DNA from: an uncultured Muribaculaceae bacterium
Lineage (GTDB): Bacteria; Bacteroidota; Bacteroidia; Bacteroidales; Muribaculaceae
Assembly (NCBI GenBank): GCA_958436175.1
Contig: CAUBJF010000017.1
Coordinates: 1 to 37,161, forward strand
Length of the DNA stretch: 37,161 nt
Direction of reading: 5' to 3'
The notes beneath the pieces are model-generated. The model had not been told where the DNA came from and searched no databases. It saw only the letters and a program-made list of their open reading frames with translations. Each line of letters starts with the position of its first letter. The stretch's first letter is position 1. Below are positions 7,298 through 15,345 of the stretch, one piece after another. Position numbers and translations under genes: made by a program.

Positions 7298-8533
7298 ATG
7301 AAAAAAATTCTAATCCTAATTCTAATCCTAATATGTGCGGCGTTGATGTGTCTGAACATCAACGCCCGCACCCAGAAAGCCGTCTATATCATCGTCGACG
7401 GCATTCCGGCTGACATGATAGAGCGGCTTCATACGCCTACTATCTTCGATATCGCGTCGGAAGGGGGCTATGCACGCGCTTTTACAGGCGGCGAAATTGG
7501 GGAATACACCGAGACACCCACAATATCGGCAATCGGCTACACCAATCTCCTGACCTCGACATGGCTCAACAAGCACAACGTCGACGGCAACGACAATCTC
7601 AAGCCAAATTATAACTACTGGACTATCTTCCGTATCGCAAAAGAACAGGAGCACCCAGCGTCGACCGGGCTCTATTCGGGGTGGACAGACAACCGCACAG
7701 TCCTGATAGGCGAAGGCAAAGAAGAAACCGGCAAACTGAAAATCGACTACGTCTATGATGGTTACGACCACGACGAGGCCAGGTTTCCCCATCGCGACAA
7801 AGACCTTCATGTCTTCGACTACGACGAACAGGTGTCGAAAGATGCCGCTGAGAGCATCCGCAAAGACGCTCCCGACCTTAGCTGGGTCTACTTATGGTAC
7901 ACCGACGATGCAGGTCATATCGAAGGAAACGGCGAGTACTTCGACGAGTACATCCGCAAAGCCGACGAACAGATCGGCCGGATATGGGATGCTGTGAAAT
8001 ACCGCGAGGCCAATTTCGATGAAGCCTGGATGGTTGTTGTCACAACGGATCATGGCCGCGACGACAGTGGTCACGGCCACGGAGGCCAGACGGAACGCGA
8101 ACGCACCACATGGATTTCGACCAACGTGCCTGTCAACAAACATTTCGGCGACAGAAACTTAGCCATCATCGATATCGCGCCGTCGATCAGCCGTTATCTC
8201 GGCTTCCAGGTACCGACTGATATCCTCTGGGAACAGGATGGTATACCTTTCATCGGCGAAACTGATATCTGCGACCTGAAGGCTCGCCGATATGACGAAG
8301 ATGTCATGCTTTCGTGGCGTTCATACTTACCGAAAGCTCCGGCTGTGACTATCTATGCCGCTACAACCAACAACTTCAACACAGGCGGCAGAGACAGATA
8401 TATAGAAGTAGCGAAACTTCCGGCTGGAACTACATCGTACAAAGTCAGTCTCAAAAACCTTCCGGCGTCGGACTTCTACAAGTTTGTAGTGGTTTCACCC
8501 AACAACCACCTCAACCGCTGGCTGAAGAAATAG
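7298..8533 (+). CDS. Secreted alkaline-phosphatase-superfamily phosphodiesterase (NPP-like)
   Basis: This 411-residue protein has a signal peptide (residues 1-24, with a run of alternating Ile/Leu). It follows the type I phosphodiesterase/nucleotide pyrophosphatase pattern of two-metal enzymes: YIIVDGIP (Asp34), TPTISAIGYTNLLTS (about 73-87, nucleophile region), LWYTDDAGHIEG and VVTTDHGRDDSGHGHGG with the second-metal Asp/His ligands. Aligned to the classical PSxTFPNHYT motif, the nucleophile position appears to be Ser77, not Thr; this is by eye. A C-terminal segment after about residue 320 looks like a small beta domain. Substrate unknown (phosphodiester or phosphomonoester); probably periplasmic. 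It starts 9 bp after purB and is the last gene of the operon. Confidence 0.75.
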   Translation: MKKILILILILICAALMCLNINARTQKAVYIIVDGIPADMIERLHTPTIFDIASEGGYARAFTGGEIGEYTETPTISAIGYTNLLTSTWLNKHNVDGNDNLKPNYNYWTIFRIAKEQEHPASTGLYSGWTDNRTVLIGEGKEETGKLKIDYVYDGYDHDEARFPHRDKDLHVFDYDEQVSKDAAESIRKDAPDLSWVYLWYTDDAGHIEGNGEYFDEYIRKADEQIGRIWDAVKYREANFDEAWMVVVTTDHGRDDSGHGHGGQTERERTTWISTNVPVNKHFGDRNLAIIDIAPSISRYLGFQVPTDILWEQDGIPFIGETDICDLKARRYDEDVMLSWRSYLPKAPAVTIYAATTNNFNTGGRDRYIEVAKLPAGTTSYKVSLKNLPASDFYKFVVVSPNNHLNRWLKK

Positions 8534-8555
8534 AATTCATACAGGATATTTAAGG

Positions 8556-8590
8556 AGCAGGCAGAGAATCAACTTCCTTGCCTGCTTTTA
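8556..8590 (+). terminator. Intrinsic terminator of the glsA-glsB-purB-phosphodiesterase operon
   Basis: AGCAGGCA (8556-8563) pairs perfectly with TGCCTGCT (8579-8586), and the stem runs into a T-rich tail (TTTTATTTT). Confidence 0.8.
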
Positions 8591-8615
8591 TTTTCGGTCT
8601 ACCGAATATACAAAG

Positions 8616-8646
8616 AGAGGGTGCAACCCGACGGGAAGCACCCTCT
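8616..8646 (-). terminator. Hairpin at the pnp 3' end
   Basis: AGAGGGTGC (8616-8624) and GCACCCTCT (8638-8646) form a 9-bp perfect stem 20 bp after the pnp stop. The minus-strand tail (CTTTGTATATT) is only partly T-rich, so termination efficiency is uncertain. Confidence 0.6.
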
Positions 8647-8666
8647 GTCTATATCTAAGTCTTTAT

Positions 8667-10922
8667 TTAGTCTTTCTTGGGAGGACGGGGACCGCGGTTC
8701 TCGCGACGCTCGCCACCTTCGCGACGAGGACCGCGATTTTCGCGACGTTCGCCACCTTCACGACGGGGAGCACGTTCGCCACGGGGAGCACGCTGGGGCT
8801 CTACGTAGCCTTCGGGCTTGGGAAGAAGGGCACGCATCGAGAGACGGTACTTGCCGGTCTTCTTGTCGATTTCGATGAGCTTGACCTGAACCTTATCGCC
8901 TTCCTTGAGACCGGAAGCAGCCATGTCGTCGAGACGTTCCCATGCGATCTCGCTGATATGGAGGAGACCATCGCGATGAGGCATGAATTCTACAAATGCG
9001 CCGAAGTCCATGATGGAACGTACGGTACCGTCATAGACTTTGCCTTCTTCAGGCAGCTCGACGATAGCGTTGATCATAGCTAGAGCCTTGTCGATAGCGT
9101 CGCGGTTGGGAGCAGCAACTTCGATGTAGCCGCCTTCTTCGATTTCGTCGATGGAGACAGTGGCTCCGCTCTCTTCCTGGATACCCTGGATGATCTTTCC
9201 GCCCGGGCCAATGACAGCACCAATGAGATCTTTGGGGATGAGCATGGTGACGATGCGCGGTACGTGGGGTTTGTAGTCTTCACGGGGTGCAGGCATAGCC
9301 TCGTTGATGAGATTGAGGATGTGGAGACGGCCTTCGCGAGCCTGGTTGAGGGCACGTTCGAGGATTTCGTAGCTGAGGCCGTCGCACTTGATATCCATCT
9401 GTGTGGCGGTGATACCTTCGGTGGTACCTGTAACCTTGAAGTCCATATCTCCGAGGTGATCTTCGTCGCCGAGGATATCGGAGAGGATTGCGTACTTGTC
9501 GCTTTCGGTATCAGTGATAAGACCCATTGCAATACCGCTGACGGGACGTTTCATCTTGACACCAGCATCGAGAAGCGCAAGAGTACCGGCGCAGACTGTA
9601 GCCATAGAAGAGGAACCGTTACTTTCGAGGATATCGCTGACTACGCGGCAGACGTAGGGGAAATCATCGGGGAACATGCGCTTGAGGGCGCGGTGAGCGA
9701 GATTACCGTGACCTACTTCGCGACGGCCAACGCCACGCTGAGCCTTGGCTTCGCCTGTGCTGAAGGGAGGGAAGTTATAATGGAGGAGGAAGCGTTCGCG
9801 GCCCTGGTTGAGAACATCGTCGAGAATCTTCTCGTCGAGCTTGGTGCCGAGGGTAGCTGTAGCAAGGGCCTGAGTCTCGCCACGGGTGAAGATAGCGGAT
9901 CCGTGAGGTCCGGGAAGATAGTCTGTCTCAATCCAGATAGGACGGATTTCGGTGGTCTTACGGCCGTCGAGACGGACTCCTTCATCAAGGATGCAACGGC
10001 GAACGGCTTCTTTCTCTACATCGTGGTAGTAACGCTTGACGAGAGGAGCTTTTTCTTCGCGTTCTTCTTCAGGAAGCGATTCGATGTATTCGTCGCAGAT
10101 AGCGTCGAAGCTGTCCTGACGCCAGTGCTTGTCGGCAGAACCGGCCTTGGCGACGGCGTATGCGCGGTCGTAGCACTTGGCCTTTACATCGGCACGGAGC
10201 TCTTCGTCGTTTACTTCGTGGCAGTATTCGCGCTTTGCCTTACCAACGGCCTCGGCAAGTTCGATCTGGGCCTTGCACTGCACCTTGATAGCTTCGTGGG
10301 CTGCACGGAGGGCATCGAGGAGTTCGGCCTCGCTGACTTCGTTCATCTCGCCTTCGACCATCATGATGTTGTCGTAGGTTGCACCGACCATGAGTTCCAT
10401 ATCGGCTTTCTGGAGTTCCTCGAATGTAGGATCGATCACGAACTTGCCGCCGATACGGGCAACGCGGACTTCGGAAATCGGGCCATTGAAGGGGATATCG
10501 CTGACAGCGAGTGCAGCGGAAGCTGCGAGACCGGCGAGGCAGTCGGGTGCATCGACACCGTCGGCGGAGAAAAGAATTATATTGACAAAAGTGTCGGCGT
10601 GGTAGTTTTCAGGGAAGAGGGGACGGAGGACGCGGTCGACGAGACGGGCTGTAAGGATCTCGTAGTCGCTGGCACGTCCTTCACGTTTGAGGAAGCCGCC
10701 GGGGAAACGCCCTGCGGCGGAAAATTTTTCTTTGTATTCAACCTGCAGAGGCATGAAGTCAACACCTTCGCCAGCTTCCTTCGCGGAAACGACCGTTGCG
10801 AGTAGGACGGTGTTACCCATGCGCACTTCAACCGCTCCATCGGCTTGCTTGGCGAGCTTGCCGGTCTCGATAGAAATCGTACGGCCGTCGGGCAGCTCGA
10901 TGGTTTTCTTGATGGGATTCAT
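8667..10922 (-). CDS. pnp: Polyribonucleotide nucleotidyltransferase (PNPase)
   Basis: This 751-residue 3'-5' phosphorolytic exoribonuclease has two RNase PH-like domains. The first holds the FSAAGRFPGGFLKREGR stretch near residues 68-84, and the second holds SNGSSSMATVCAGTLALLDAG near 440-460. They are followed by a KH domain (IGPGGKIIQGIQEESGATV, near 570) and an S1 domain (GTVRSIMDFGAFVEF, near 628). Length is slightly above the usual 700-710 because of a C-terminal Arg/Gly/Glu-rich tail. The tail contains two exact copies of a 13-residue unit REGGERRENRGPR and probably binds RNA. A strong promoter lies at 10959-10990. Monocistronic. Confidence 0.96.
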   Translation of the reverse strand: MNPIKKTIELPDGRTISIETGKLAKQADGAVEVRMGNTVLLATVVSAKEAGEGVDFMPLQVEYKEKFSAAGRFPGGFLKREGRASDYEILTARLVDRVLRPLFPENYHADTFVNIILFSADGVDAPDCLAGLAASAALAVSDIPFNGPISEVRVARIGGKFVIDPTFEELQKADMELMVGATYDNIMMVEGEMNEVSEAELLDALRAAHEAIKVQCKAQIELAEAVGKAKREYCHEVNDEELRADVKAKCYDRAYAVAKAGSADKHWRQDSFDAICDEYIESLPEEEREEKAPLVKRYYHDVEKEAVRRCILDEGVRLDGRKTTEIRPIWIETDYLPGPHGSAIFTRGETQALATATLGTKLDEKILDDVLNQGRERFLLHYNFPPFSTGEAKAQRGVGRREVGHGNLAHRALKRMFPDDFPYVCRVVSDILESNGSSSMATVCAGTLALLDAGVKMKRPVSGIAMGLITDTESDKYAILSDILGDEDHLGDMDFKVTGTTEGITATQMDIKCDGLSYEILERALNQAREGRLHILNLINEAMPAPREDYKPHVPRIVTMLIPKDLIGAVIGPGGKIIQGIQEESGATVSIDEIEEGGYIEVAAPNRDAIDKALAMINAIVELPEEGKVYDGTVRSIMDFGAFVEFMPHRDGLLHISEIAWERLDDMAASGLKEGDKVQVKLIEIDKKTGKYRLSMRALLPKPEGYVEPQRAPRGERAPRREGGERRENRGPRREGGERRENRGPRPPKKD
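8685..8762 (-). repeat. Tandem 39-bp repeat coding the PNPase tail
   Basis: Two adjacent 39-bp units (8685-8723 and 8724-8762) each encode REGGERRENRGPR. They are identical at protein level and nearly so in DNA, so copy number could change by slippage or recombination. Confidence 0.8.
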
Positions 10923-10958
10923 AAAGTGGATATATATTTAAGTCTTCAAAAATTCGTG

Positions 10959-10990
10959 CAAAGATATATAAAATTATGGTAGGAAACAAA
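10959..10990 (-). promoter_or_regulatory. pnp promoter
   Basis: Minus-strand TTTG (10987-10990) and TATCTTTG (10959-10966) followed by C are separated by exactly 20 bp. The -7 ends 36 bp before the pnp ATG. This is a full match to the Bacteroidetes promoter consensus. Confidence 0.8.
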
Positions 10991-11164
10991 TTTAAATGCA
11001 CAATGGCTGCTTGAGGCCGCACAACACCCTGAAGCCGGTTTAACATTTTTTACGGAAGACTAAAAAGTGGGTTTAAGAGCCTCTAAGAGGGTATTGCGTC
11101 TGCAAAAAGGATGTAATAGAGGCATAATAGGGCTCGGAAATTTCCATTTTTGAAGAATTTTTAC

Positions 11165-11172
11165 TTACTTTG
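11165..11172 (+). promoter_or_regulatory. Possible -7 element for acpP
   Basis: TTACTTTG followed by C is one base off TAnnTTTG and lies 43 bp before the acpP ATG. The nearest TTTG upstream (11149-11152) is too close for a standard -33. Confidence 0.4.
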
Positions 11173-11215
11173 CACCGCAAAAGTGAAATTACTAATTTTT
11201 AAATAGAGCAAAATC

Positions 11216-11452
11216 ATGTCTGAAATAGCAGATCGCGTAAAGAACATCGTTGTTGAGAAGCTCGGTGTAGAGCCTGAAAAAGTAACAGAAGAAGCAGCTT
11301 TCATCACCGACCTCGGCGCAGACTCCCTTGATACAGTCGAGCTCATCATGGACTTCGAGAAAGAATTCGGCATCACAATTCCCGACGAAGAAGCAGAAAA
11401 GATCAAGACCGTCGGCGATGCAGTAGCTTTCGTAGAAGCACATGCAGAATAA
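11216..11452 (+). CDS. acpP: Acyl carrier protein
   Basis: This 78-residue acidic four-helix protein has the phosphopantetheine attachment motif GADSLDTVELIM (Ser37). It carries the growing acyl chain as a thioester in type II fatty acid synthesis and would also supply acyl donors to enzymes such as GlsB and GlsA. Length and sequence match the family closely. It is followed by an intrinsic terminator and then fabF, the usual acpP-fabF order. Highly expressed genes of this type often have such a terminator in between, giving excess acpP over fabF mRNA (inference). Confidence 0.97.
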   Translation: MSEIADRVKNIVVEKLGVEPEKVTEEAAFITDLGADSLDTVELIMDFEKEFGITIPDEEAEKIKTVGDAVAFVEAHAE

Positions 11453-11478
11453 GGCAGAGCCTTTTTCGCCCTCATACG

Positions 11479-11525
11479 CCGCCGAAAATTTCTTCCGGGA
11501 AATGAACGGCGGTTTTTCCCTTTTT
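11479..11525 (+). terminator. Intrinsic terminator between acpP and fabF
   Basis: CCGCCG (11479-11484) pairs with CGGCGG (11507-11512), with an inner stem ATTTC/GAAAT, followed by TTTTTCCCTTTTTAT. It should end most acpP transcripts, with fabF reached by read-through or from its own promoter, which I cannot see clearly. Confidence 0.75.
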
Positions 11526-11597
11526 ATATAGAGCGGGGCAAGCAGTCCCCGAGTGCTCACAAGAAGCAACCTCACCACCATATTCCCAGACATATAA

Positions 11598-12863
11598 ATG
11601 GAACTTAAAAGAGTCGTAGTGACAGGCCTTGGCGCCATCACCCCCCTTGGCAACGATGTTGCCACTACATGGGAAAACGCAAAGGCCGGTGTCAGCGGTG
11701 CCGGACCTATTACACATTTCGACGCCAGCCTGTTCAAAACGCAGTTCGCCTGCGAGGTCAAAGACTTCAAGGCCGAAGACCATTTCGACAGGAAGAAAGC
11801 CCGTCAGCTTGATCTCTATGCCCAGTATGCGCTCGTTGCTGCCCGTCAGGCCGTCGAAGATTCCGGTCTCGAAGCCGACCCGAATCTCAACAAGAACCGC
11901 GTCGGCGTCATTGTAGCAGCCGGTATCGGCGGTCTCCACACTTTCGAAGAAGAAGCCGGCTACTATGCACAGAATACTGACAAGGGTCCTAAATACAATC
12001 CCTTCTTCATTCCCAAAATGATTGCCGACATAGCATCGGGTCATGTATCTATGGAATACGGCTACCACGGCCCCAATTACGGCGTGGTATCGGCCTGTGC
12101 ATCCAGCAACAACGCCATCATCGATGCCTTCAACCTTATCCGCCTCGGAAAAGCCGATGCAGTCATCACCGGCGGTGCCGAAGCGGCCATCTATCCTGCC
12201 GGTGTCGGCGGCTTCAACTCCATGCACGCCCTCTCGACACGCAACGACAGTCCCTCGACAGCTTCCCGCCCCTTCAGCAAAAGCCGCGACGGCTTCGTAA
12301 TCGGCGAAGGCTCTGCAATCCTCGTTCTCGAAGAACTTGAACACGCCCTCGCTCGCGGCGCCAAGATATATGCGGAGGTAGCCGGTGGCGGAATGTCGGC
12401 TGATGCCTACCATATCACTGCCACACACCCCGAAGGCCTCGGTGCCATCCTCGCCATGACCACGGCGCTCGAAGACGCAGGCATGAAGCCCGAAGACATC
12501 GACTATATAAACACTCACGGCACGTCAACCCCTGTCGGCGACATCTCGGAAGTGAAAGCTATCGTAAAGGTATTCGGCGACAGCGCCAAGAACCTTAACA
12601 TATCGTCGACAAAGTCAATGACAGGCCACCTCCTTGGTGCCACCGGTGCCATGGAGGCCATCTTCAGCATCAAGGCCGTACAGGACGATATCATTCCTCC
12701 TACAATCAATCACGAAGAAGGTGACGAAGACGAAGAAATCGACTACTCTCTCAATTTCACCTTCAACAAGGCACAGAAACGCACCGTACGCGCCGCCCTC
12801 TCGAACGCTTTCGGCTTCGGCGGCCACAACGCAACTGTGATCGTCAAGAAATTCGTGAAATAA
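11598..12863 (+). CDS. fabF: 3-oxoacyl-[acyl-carrier-protein] synthase II
   Basis: This 421-residue condensing enzyme (KAS II) elongates acyl-ACP with malonyl-ACP. It shows the thiolase-fold Cys-His-His triad: Cys167 in VVSACASSNNAI, His near 307 in NTHGTSTPVGD and His near 344 in SMTGHLLGATG. The C-terminal NAFGFGGHNATV glycine-rich motif is present. Length fits FabF (410-420). It lies 145 bp after acpP, separated by a terminator, and is followed by its own terminator at 12903-12950. Confidence 0.96.
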   Translation: MELKRVVVTGLGAITPLGNDVATTWENAKAGVSGAGPITHFDASLFKTQFACEVKDFKAEDHFDRKKARQLDLYAQYALVAARQAVEDSGLEADPNLNKNRVGVIVAAGIGGLHTFEEEAGYYAQNTDKGPKYNPFFIPKMIADIASGHVSMEYGYHGPNYGVVSACASSNNAIIDAFNLIRLGKADAVITGGAEAAIYPAGVGGFNSMHALSTRNDSPSTASRPFSKSRDGFVIGEGSAILVLEELEHALARGAKIYAEVAGGGMSADAYHITATHPEGLGAILAMTTALEDAGMKPEDIDYINTHGTSTPVGDISEVKAIVKVFGDSAKNLNISSTKSMTGHLLGATGAMEAIFSIKAVQDDIIPPTINHEEGDEDEEIDYSLNFTFNKAQKRTVRAALSNAFGFGGHNATVIVKKFVK

Positions 12864-12902
12864 TTTCTCGTCTCGAGAAAACTAAGCTAAACAACCTGAT
12901 TC

Positions 12903-12950
12903 AGCCGGCCGCCACGCTCCCCACAAGGAACCGGCGGCCGGCTTCAATTT
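12903..12950 (+). terminator. fabF terminator
   Basis: GCCGGCCGCC (12904-12913) pairs with GGCGGCCGGC (12933-12942) in a GC-rich 10-bp stem, plus one flanking A-T pair, and is followed by TTCAATTTAT. The T tract is modest but the stem is strong. Confidence 0.7.
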
Positions 12951-12964
12951 ATAATATCCACCGA

Positions 12965-13642
12965 ATGAAAATCGCCATCATAGTTGCCATGGACAAGGAG
13001 CTTGCCCTTCTCCGTCCACTACTGAGAGACGAAGCAATCTGCAACATCGAGGGCACGGAATACTACACTGGTACAATCGGAGGCCGCGAAGCCGCACTGT
13101 GCAAATGCGGCATAGGAAAGGTCAACGCTGCAATCGGCGCGCTACTCCTGATCGACACATTCCACCCCGACATCGTCATCAACAGCGGTGTGGCCGGAGG
13201 CACGGGAGCCGGGGTGAACCCGGCCGGGATTCTCGACGTTGTACTCGCCTCGGAAATAGCATACCACGACGTATGGTGCGGCCCCGGGACAGTACGCGGC
13301 CAGATACCTGGCTTCCCGGCTCGTTTCGAATGCCCGCTGCCCTCCTCTCTGCGCAGCCGCCTCGGAGCCAAAGAAGGCCTCATAGCTTCGGGCGATATAT
13401 TTGTCGATGCGGTCGAAGACCTCAACCGGATACTCGCCCTCTACCCCGACGCCATGGCCGTCGACATGGAATCGGCCGCCATAGCCCAGGTATGTGCAAA
13501 GAAAGACGTACCTTTTGTGTGTCTGCGCGTAGTCAGTGACACACCCGGAGGGGAAGGGAATGCGGCGAAATACGACAACTTCTGGGCCGAAGCCCCGGCA
13601 AAGAGCTTCCGCTGCATCGAAAAATTGATAAGCCTACTCTGA
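12965..13642 (+). CDS. mtnN: 5'-methylthioadenosine/S-adenosylhomocysteine nucleosidase
   Basis: This 225-residue PNP/UDP-family nucleosidase hydrolyses methylthioadenosine and S-adenosylhomocysteine to adenine and the thio-ribose, recycling by-products of SAM use. It begins MKIAIIVAMDKE with the catalytic Glu12 position conserved. It has VINSGVAGG (about 74-82), SGDIFVDA, then AVDMESAAIAQVC with the ribose-binding Met-Glu pair, and LRVVSDTPGG with the catalytic Asp. Length matches the family (about 230). It probably shares a transcript with the next gene, which starts 10 bp later. Confidence 0.92.
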   Translation: MKIAIIVAMDKELALLRPLLRDEAICNIEGTEYYTGTIGGREAALCKCGIGKVNAAIGALLLIDTFHPDIVINSGVAGGTGAGVNPAGILDVVLASEIAYHDVWCGPGTVRGQIPGFPARFECPLPSSLRSRLGAKEGLIASGDIFVDAVEDLNRILALYPDAMAVDMESAAIAQVCAKKDVPFVCLRVVSDTPGGEGNAAKYDNFWAEAPAKSFRCIEKLISLL

Positions 13643-13652
13643 GCACTGTGCC

Positions 13653-14300
13653 ATGGAGAAAGACCTCAAAGCCATACGCGGTGCCGGACTGCTCCGCAAG
13701 ATGGTTTCAGAAGGCGAGCACGAACATCAGGATTTCAAATTCGCCATCTCTGATGCCTGCAAGATAGCACGCTCGATTTCAGCCTTCGCCAACAACGATG
13801 GAGGACGGCTCCTCATCGGTGTCAAGGACAACGGTACCATAGCCGGTGTACGCAACGAAGAGGACGTCTACGTAGTCGAGCAGGCCGCCGAGCGTTACTG
13901 CCGCCCGGGACAGAAGATATCGTTCTCCGCCTACCGAATGGACGCATCGGTGCACGTGATAGTCGCCGAAATACGAAAGGCGCCCGAGCGCCCCGTCTAT
14001 GCCATCGACACCGACGGCAGTGCCAAGGCCTACTATCGTGTAGCAGACGAGAACATCGCCGCACACCCCCTTATGGTCAAGGCGTGGCAGAGAGGAAACA
14101 CACCGTTAGCCCTGAGCCAGCGACATGCCGTGATACTCGACCTCATAGCGGCCAGGGGCTGCGATATGGATGCCGCAGAGATTGCCATAGCGCTTCACAT
14201 CCCTGTAAAATCGGCCGAAGAGACGATAATAGATCTCGCCTCGGCATCGCTGGTCGATTTCAGGCATGCGTCCGGATCCTTCAAGATATGCCTTAAATAA
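13653..14300 (+). CDS. AlbA_2 (Schlafen-type) domain protein
   Basis: This 215-residue protein has an N-terminal AlbA_2 domain, often annotated as a putative DNA-binding or ATP-binding domain. Its hallmarks are EGEHEHQDFKFAI (about 20-32), ISAFANNDGGRLLIGVKDNGTIAGV (about 46-70) and the following DVYVVEQAAERYC. After about residue 150 comes a region with a helix-turn-helix-like look (ILDLIAARGCDMDAAEIAIALHIPVKSAEETI), so a transcription or RNA role is possible. It has no membrane segment or signal peptide. It lies 10 bp after mtnN; the functional tie is unknown. The domain call is good, the function is not known. Confidence 0.72.
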   Translation: MEKDLKAIRGAGLLRKMVSEGEHEHQDFKFAISDACKIARSISAFANNDGGRLLIGVKDNGTIAGVRNEEDVYVVEQAAERYCRPGQKISFSAYRMDASVHVIVAEIRKAPERPVYAIDTDGSAKAYYRVADENIAAHPLMVKAWQRGNTPLALSQRHAVILDLIAARGCDMDAAEIAIALHIPVKSAEETIIDLASASLVDFRHASGSFKICLK

Positions 14301-14339
14301 GGCGACAACACTTTCTCCGGCATGCAGCTCTGCTTGTTT

Positions 14340-14466
14340 ACATCAAGCCATAATAAAATGAAAGTGCGCTATTTCACAATAACGCACCTCCCTCATAACC
14401 AAAATTCAAGTATATATTTTGAGTCTAACAAAACATTATCAACGAAAGAGATAAACTCTATTATTC
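14340..14466 (-). ncRNA. Candidate minus-strand small RNA
   Basis: Minus-strand TAACTTTG followed by C (14472-14479) is an exact -7 element. About 85-100 nt downstream is a hairpin, GTGCG/CGCAC (14364-14368/14383-14387) with an inner TATT/AATA stem. On the minus strand it runs into CTTTCATTTTATT, a fair intrinsic terminator. No gene lies on the minus strand nearby for the terminator to serve. No -33 is visible for this -7 element. Ends are approximate. This is inference from promoter and terminator signals only. Confidence 0.35.
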
Positions 14467-14659
14467 CGCTGCAAAGTTAATAACAATTTTCGGAAGAGAA
14501 GTCTGAAAGACTGTCAATAAAGCATAATCCGTGTTAACTAAGTTCTGTTGTTTCTCTGTTTGACAAATGTTGAGATTCAAAAGATATCGCATATATTCAA
14601 CGTTTGCAAAGCTCAAAGGCTGGAAATATGCAGAAGCATCCGAAATCAATATTTCAATG

Positions 14660-14690
14660 CAAAGATAATAGCAAAACAGAGCAAATGCAA
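14660..14690 (-). promoter_or_regulatory. Second minus-strand promoter in the intergenic region
   Basis: Minus-strand TATCTTTG followed by C (14660-14667), with TTG at 14688-14690 after a 20-bp spacer. It points into the gap, away from the phosphatase gene, and would give a longer transcript (about 300 nt) ending at the same hairpin. Confidence 0.4.
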
Positions 14691-14757
14691 GCTTTTTGCC
14701 AGAAAAATTACGCTTACGACAGATTTTTTTCATTTTCACTATAAAGAACAGCCCATA

Positions 14758-15273
14758 ATGAATAAACGACACATAAAATCAATCGAAAAAATCATACACA
14801 AAGATAATGTCAACGTGCTCTTCGTCTGCCTGGGCAATATATGCCGTTCGCCGGCCGCCGAAGGTATTCTCCGGAACATTGTCGGGAACACCGACGAGAG
14901 CGACCGCTGGCATATCGACTCCGCCGGAACAGGGCGCTACCACATCGGTCAACTGCCCGACAACCGCATGAGGATACACGCCCGAAGGCGAGGTATCGAG
15001 CTCACACACATATGCCGTCAGGTGTCTGAGTCGGATTTCGATGATTTCGACCTCATCATCCCTATGGACGGCAGCAACGAAAGCAACCTGATAAAGCTTG
15101 CACCAAGTTCCGAGGCGATGGAGAAAATTATACCCATGGCGGAGTTCGTCGACATGGCGACGCGCTACGACTACATCCCTGATCCATACTACGAGGGTTC
15201 GGAAGGCTTCGAGCTTGTCCTCGACCTTCTCGAAAACGGATGCTCCCGCCTCTTCCAGTTCCTCAAGCGTTAG
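14758..15273 (+). CDS. Low-molecular-weight protein tyrosine phosphatase
   Basis: This 171-residue protein carries the P-loop VCLGNICRSP with nucleophile Cys24 and Arg30 (C-X5-R). It also has the general-acid loop DPYYEGSEGF (about 142-151), where the first Asp is the proton donor. Such enzymes dephosphorylate phosphotyrosine, for example on tyrosine kinases of capsule synthesis; no such kinase is in this window. I take the start at 14758 (MNKRHIKSI). A longer frame from 14548 lacks homology and runs through AT-rich intergenic DNA. The N-terminal 18 residues before the core are a small extension. Terminator at 15346-15380. Confidence 0.88.
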   Translation: MNKRHIKSIEKIIHKDNVNVLFVCLGNICRSPAAEGILRNIVGNTDESDRWHIDSAGTGRYHIGQLPDNRMRIHARRRGIELTHICRQVSESDFDDFDLIIPMDGSNESNLIKLAPSSEAMEKIIPMAEFVDMATRYDYIPDPYYEGSEGFELVLDLLENGCSRLFQFLKR

Positions 15274-15345
15274 GACCGGCTGCCGGAAAGCACGCGGTTT
15301 CGAAACTGCCTGCAACTTATTAAGAAACAAGAAACCAACCTATCT

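Larger units (their letters stand above)
14301..14757. other. 457-bp AT-rich intergenic region
   Basis: I find no convincing protein gene here. A minus-strand frame at 14461-14772 (103 codons) has no family resemblance, and the element at 14660-14667 lies within it, so I leave it out. The region holds two minus-strand -7 type elements (14660-14667 and 14472-14479) and a minus-strand hairpin with a T-rich tail (14364-14387). Together they suggest a small minus-strand transcript. No clear plus-strand promoter for the phosphatase gene is visible. Confidence 0.5.

Noticed and set aside
9264..10805. Long open frame (513 codons) antisense to pnp
   Set aside because: It is the shadow of a strongly biased, conserved gene. 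The translation is low in family-like motifs, and pnp itself is beyond doubt.
14461..14772. 103-codon minus-strand frame in the 457-bp gap
   Set aside because: No recognisable family. One of the -7 elements lies inside the frame, and composition is like the surrounding non-coding DNA.
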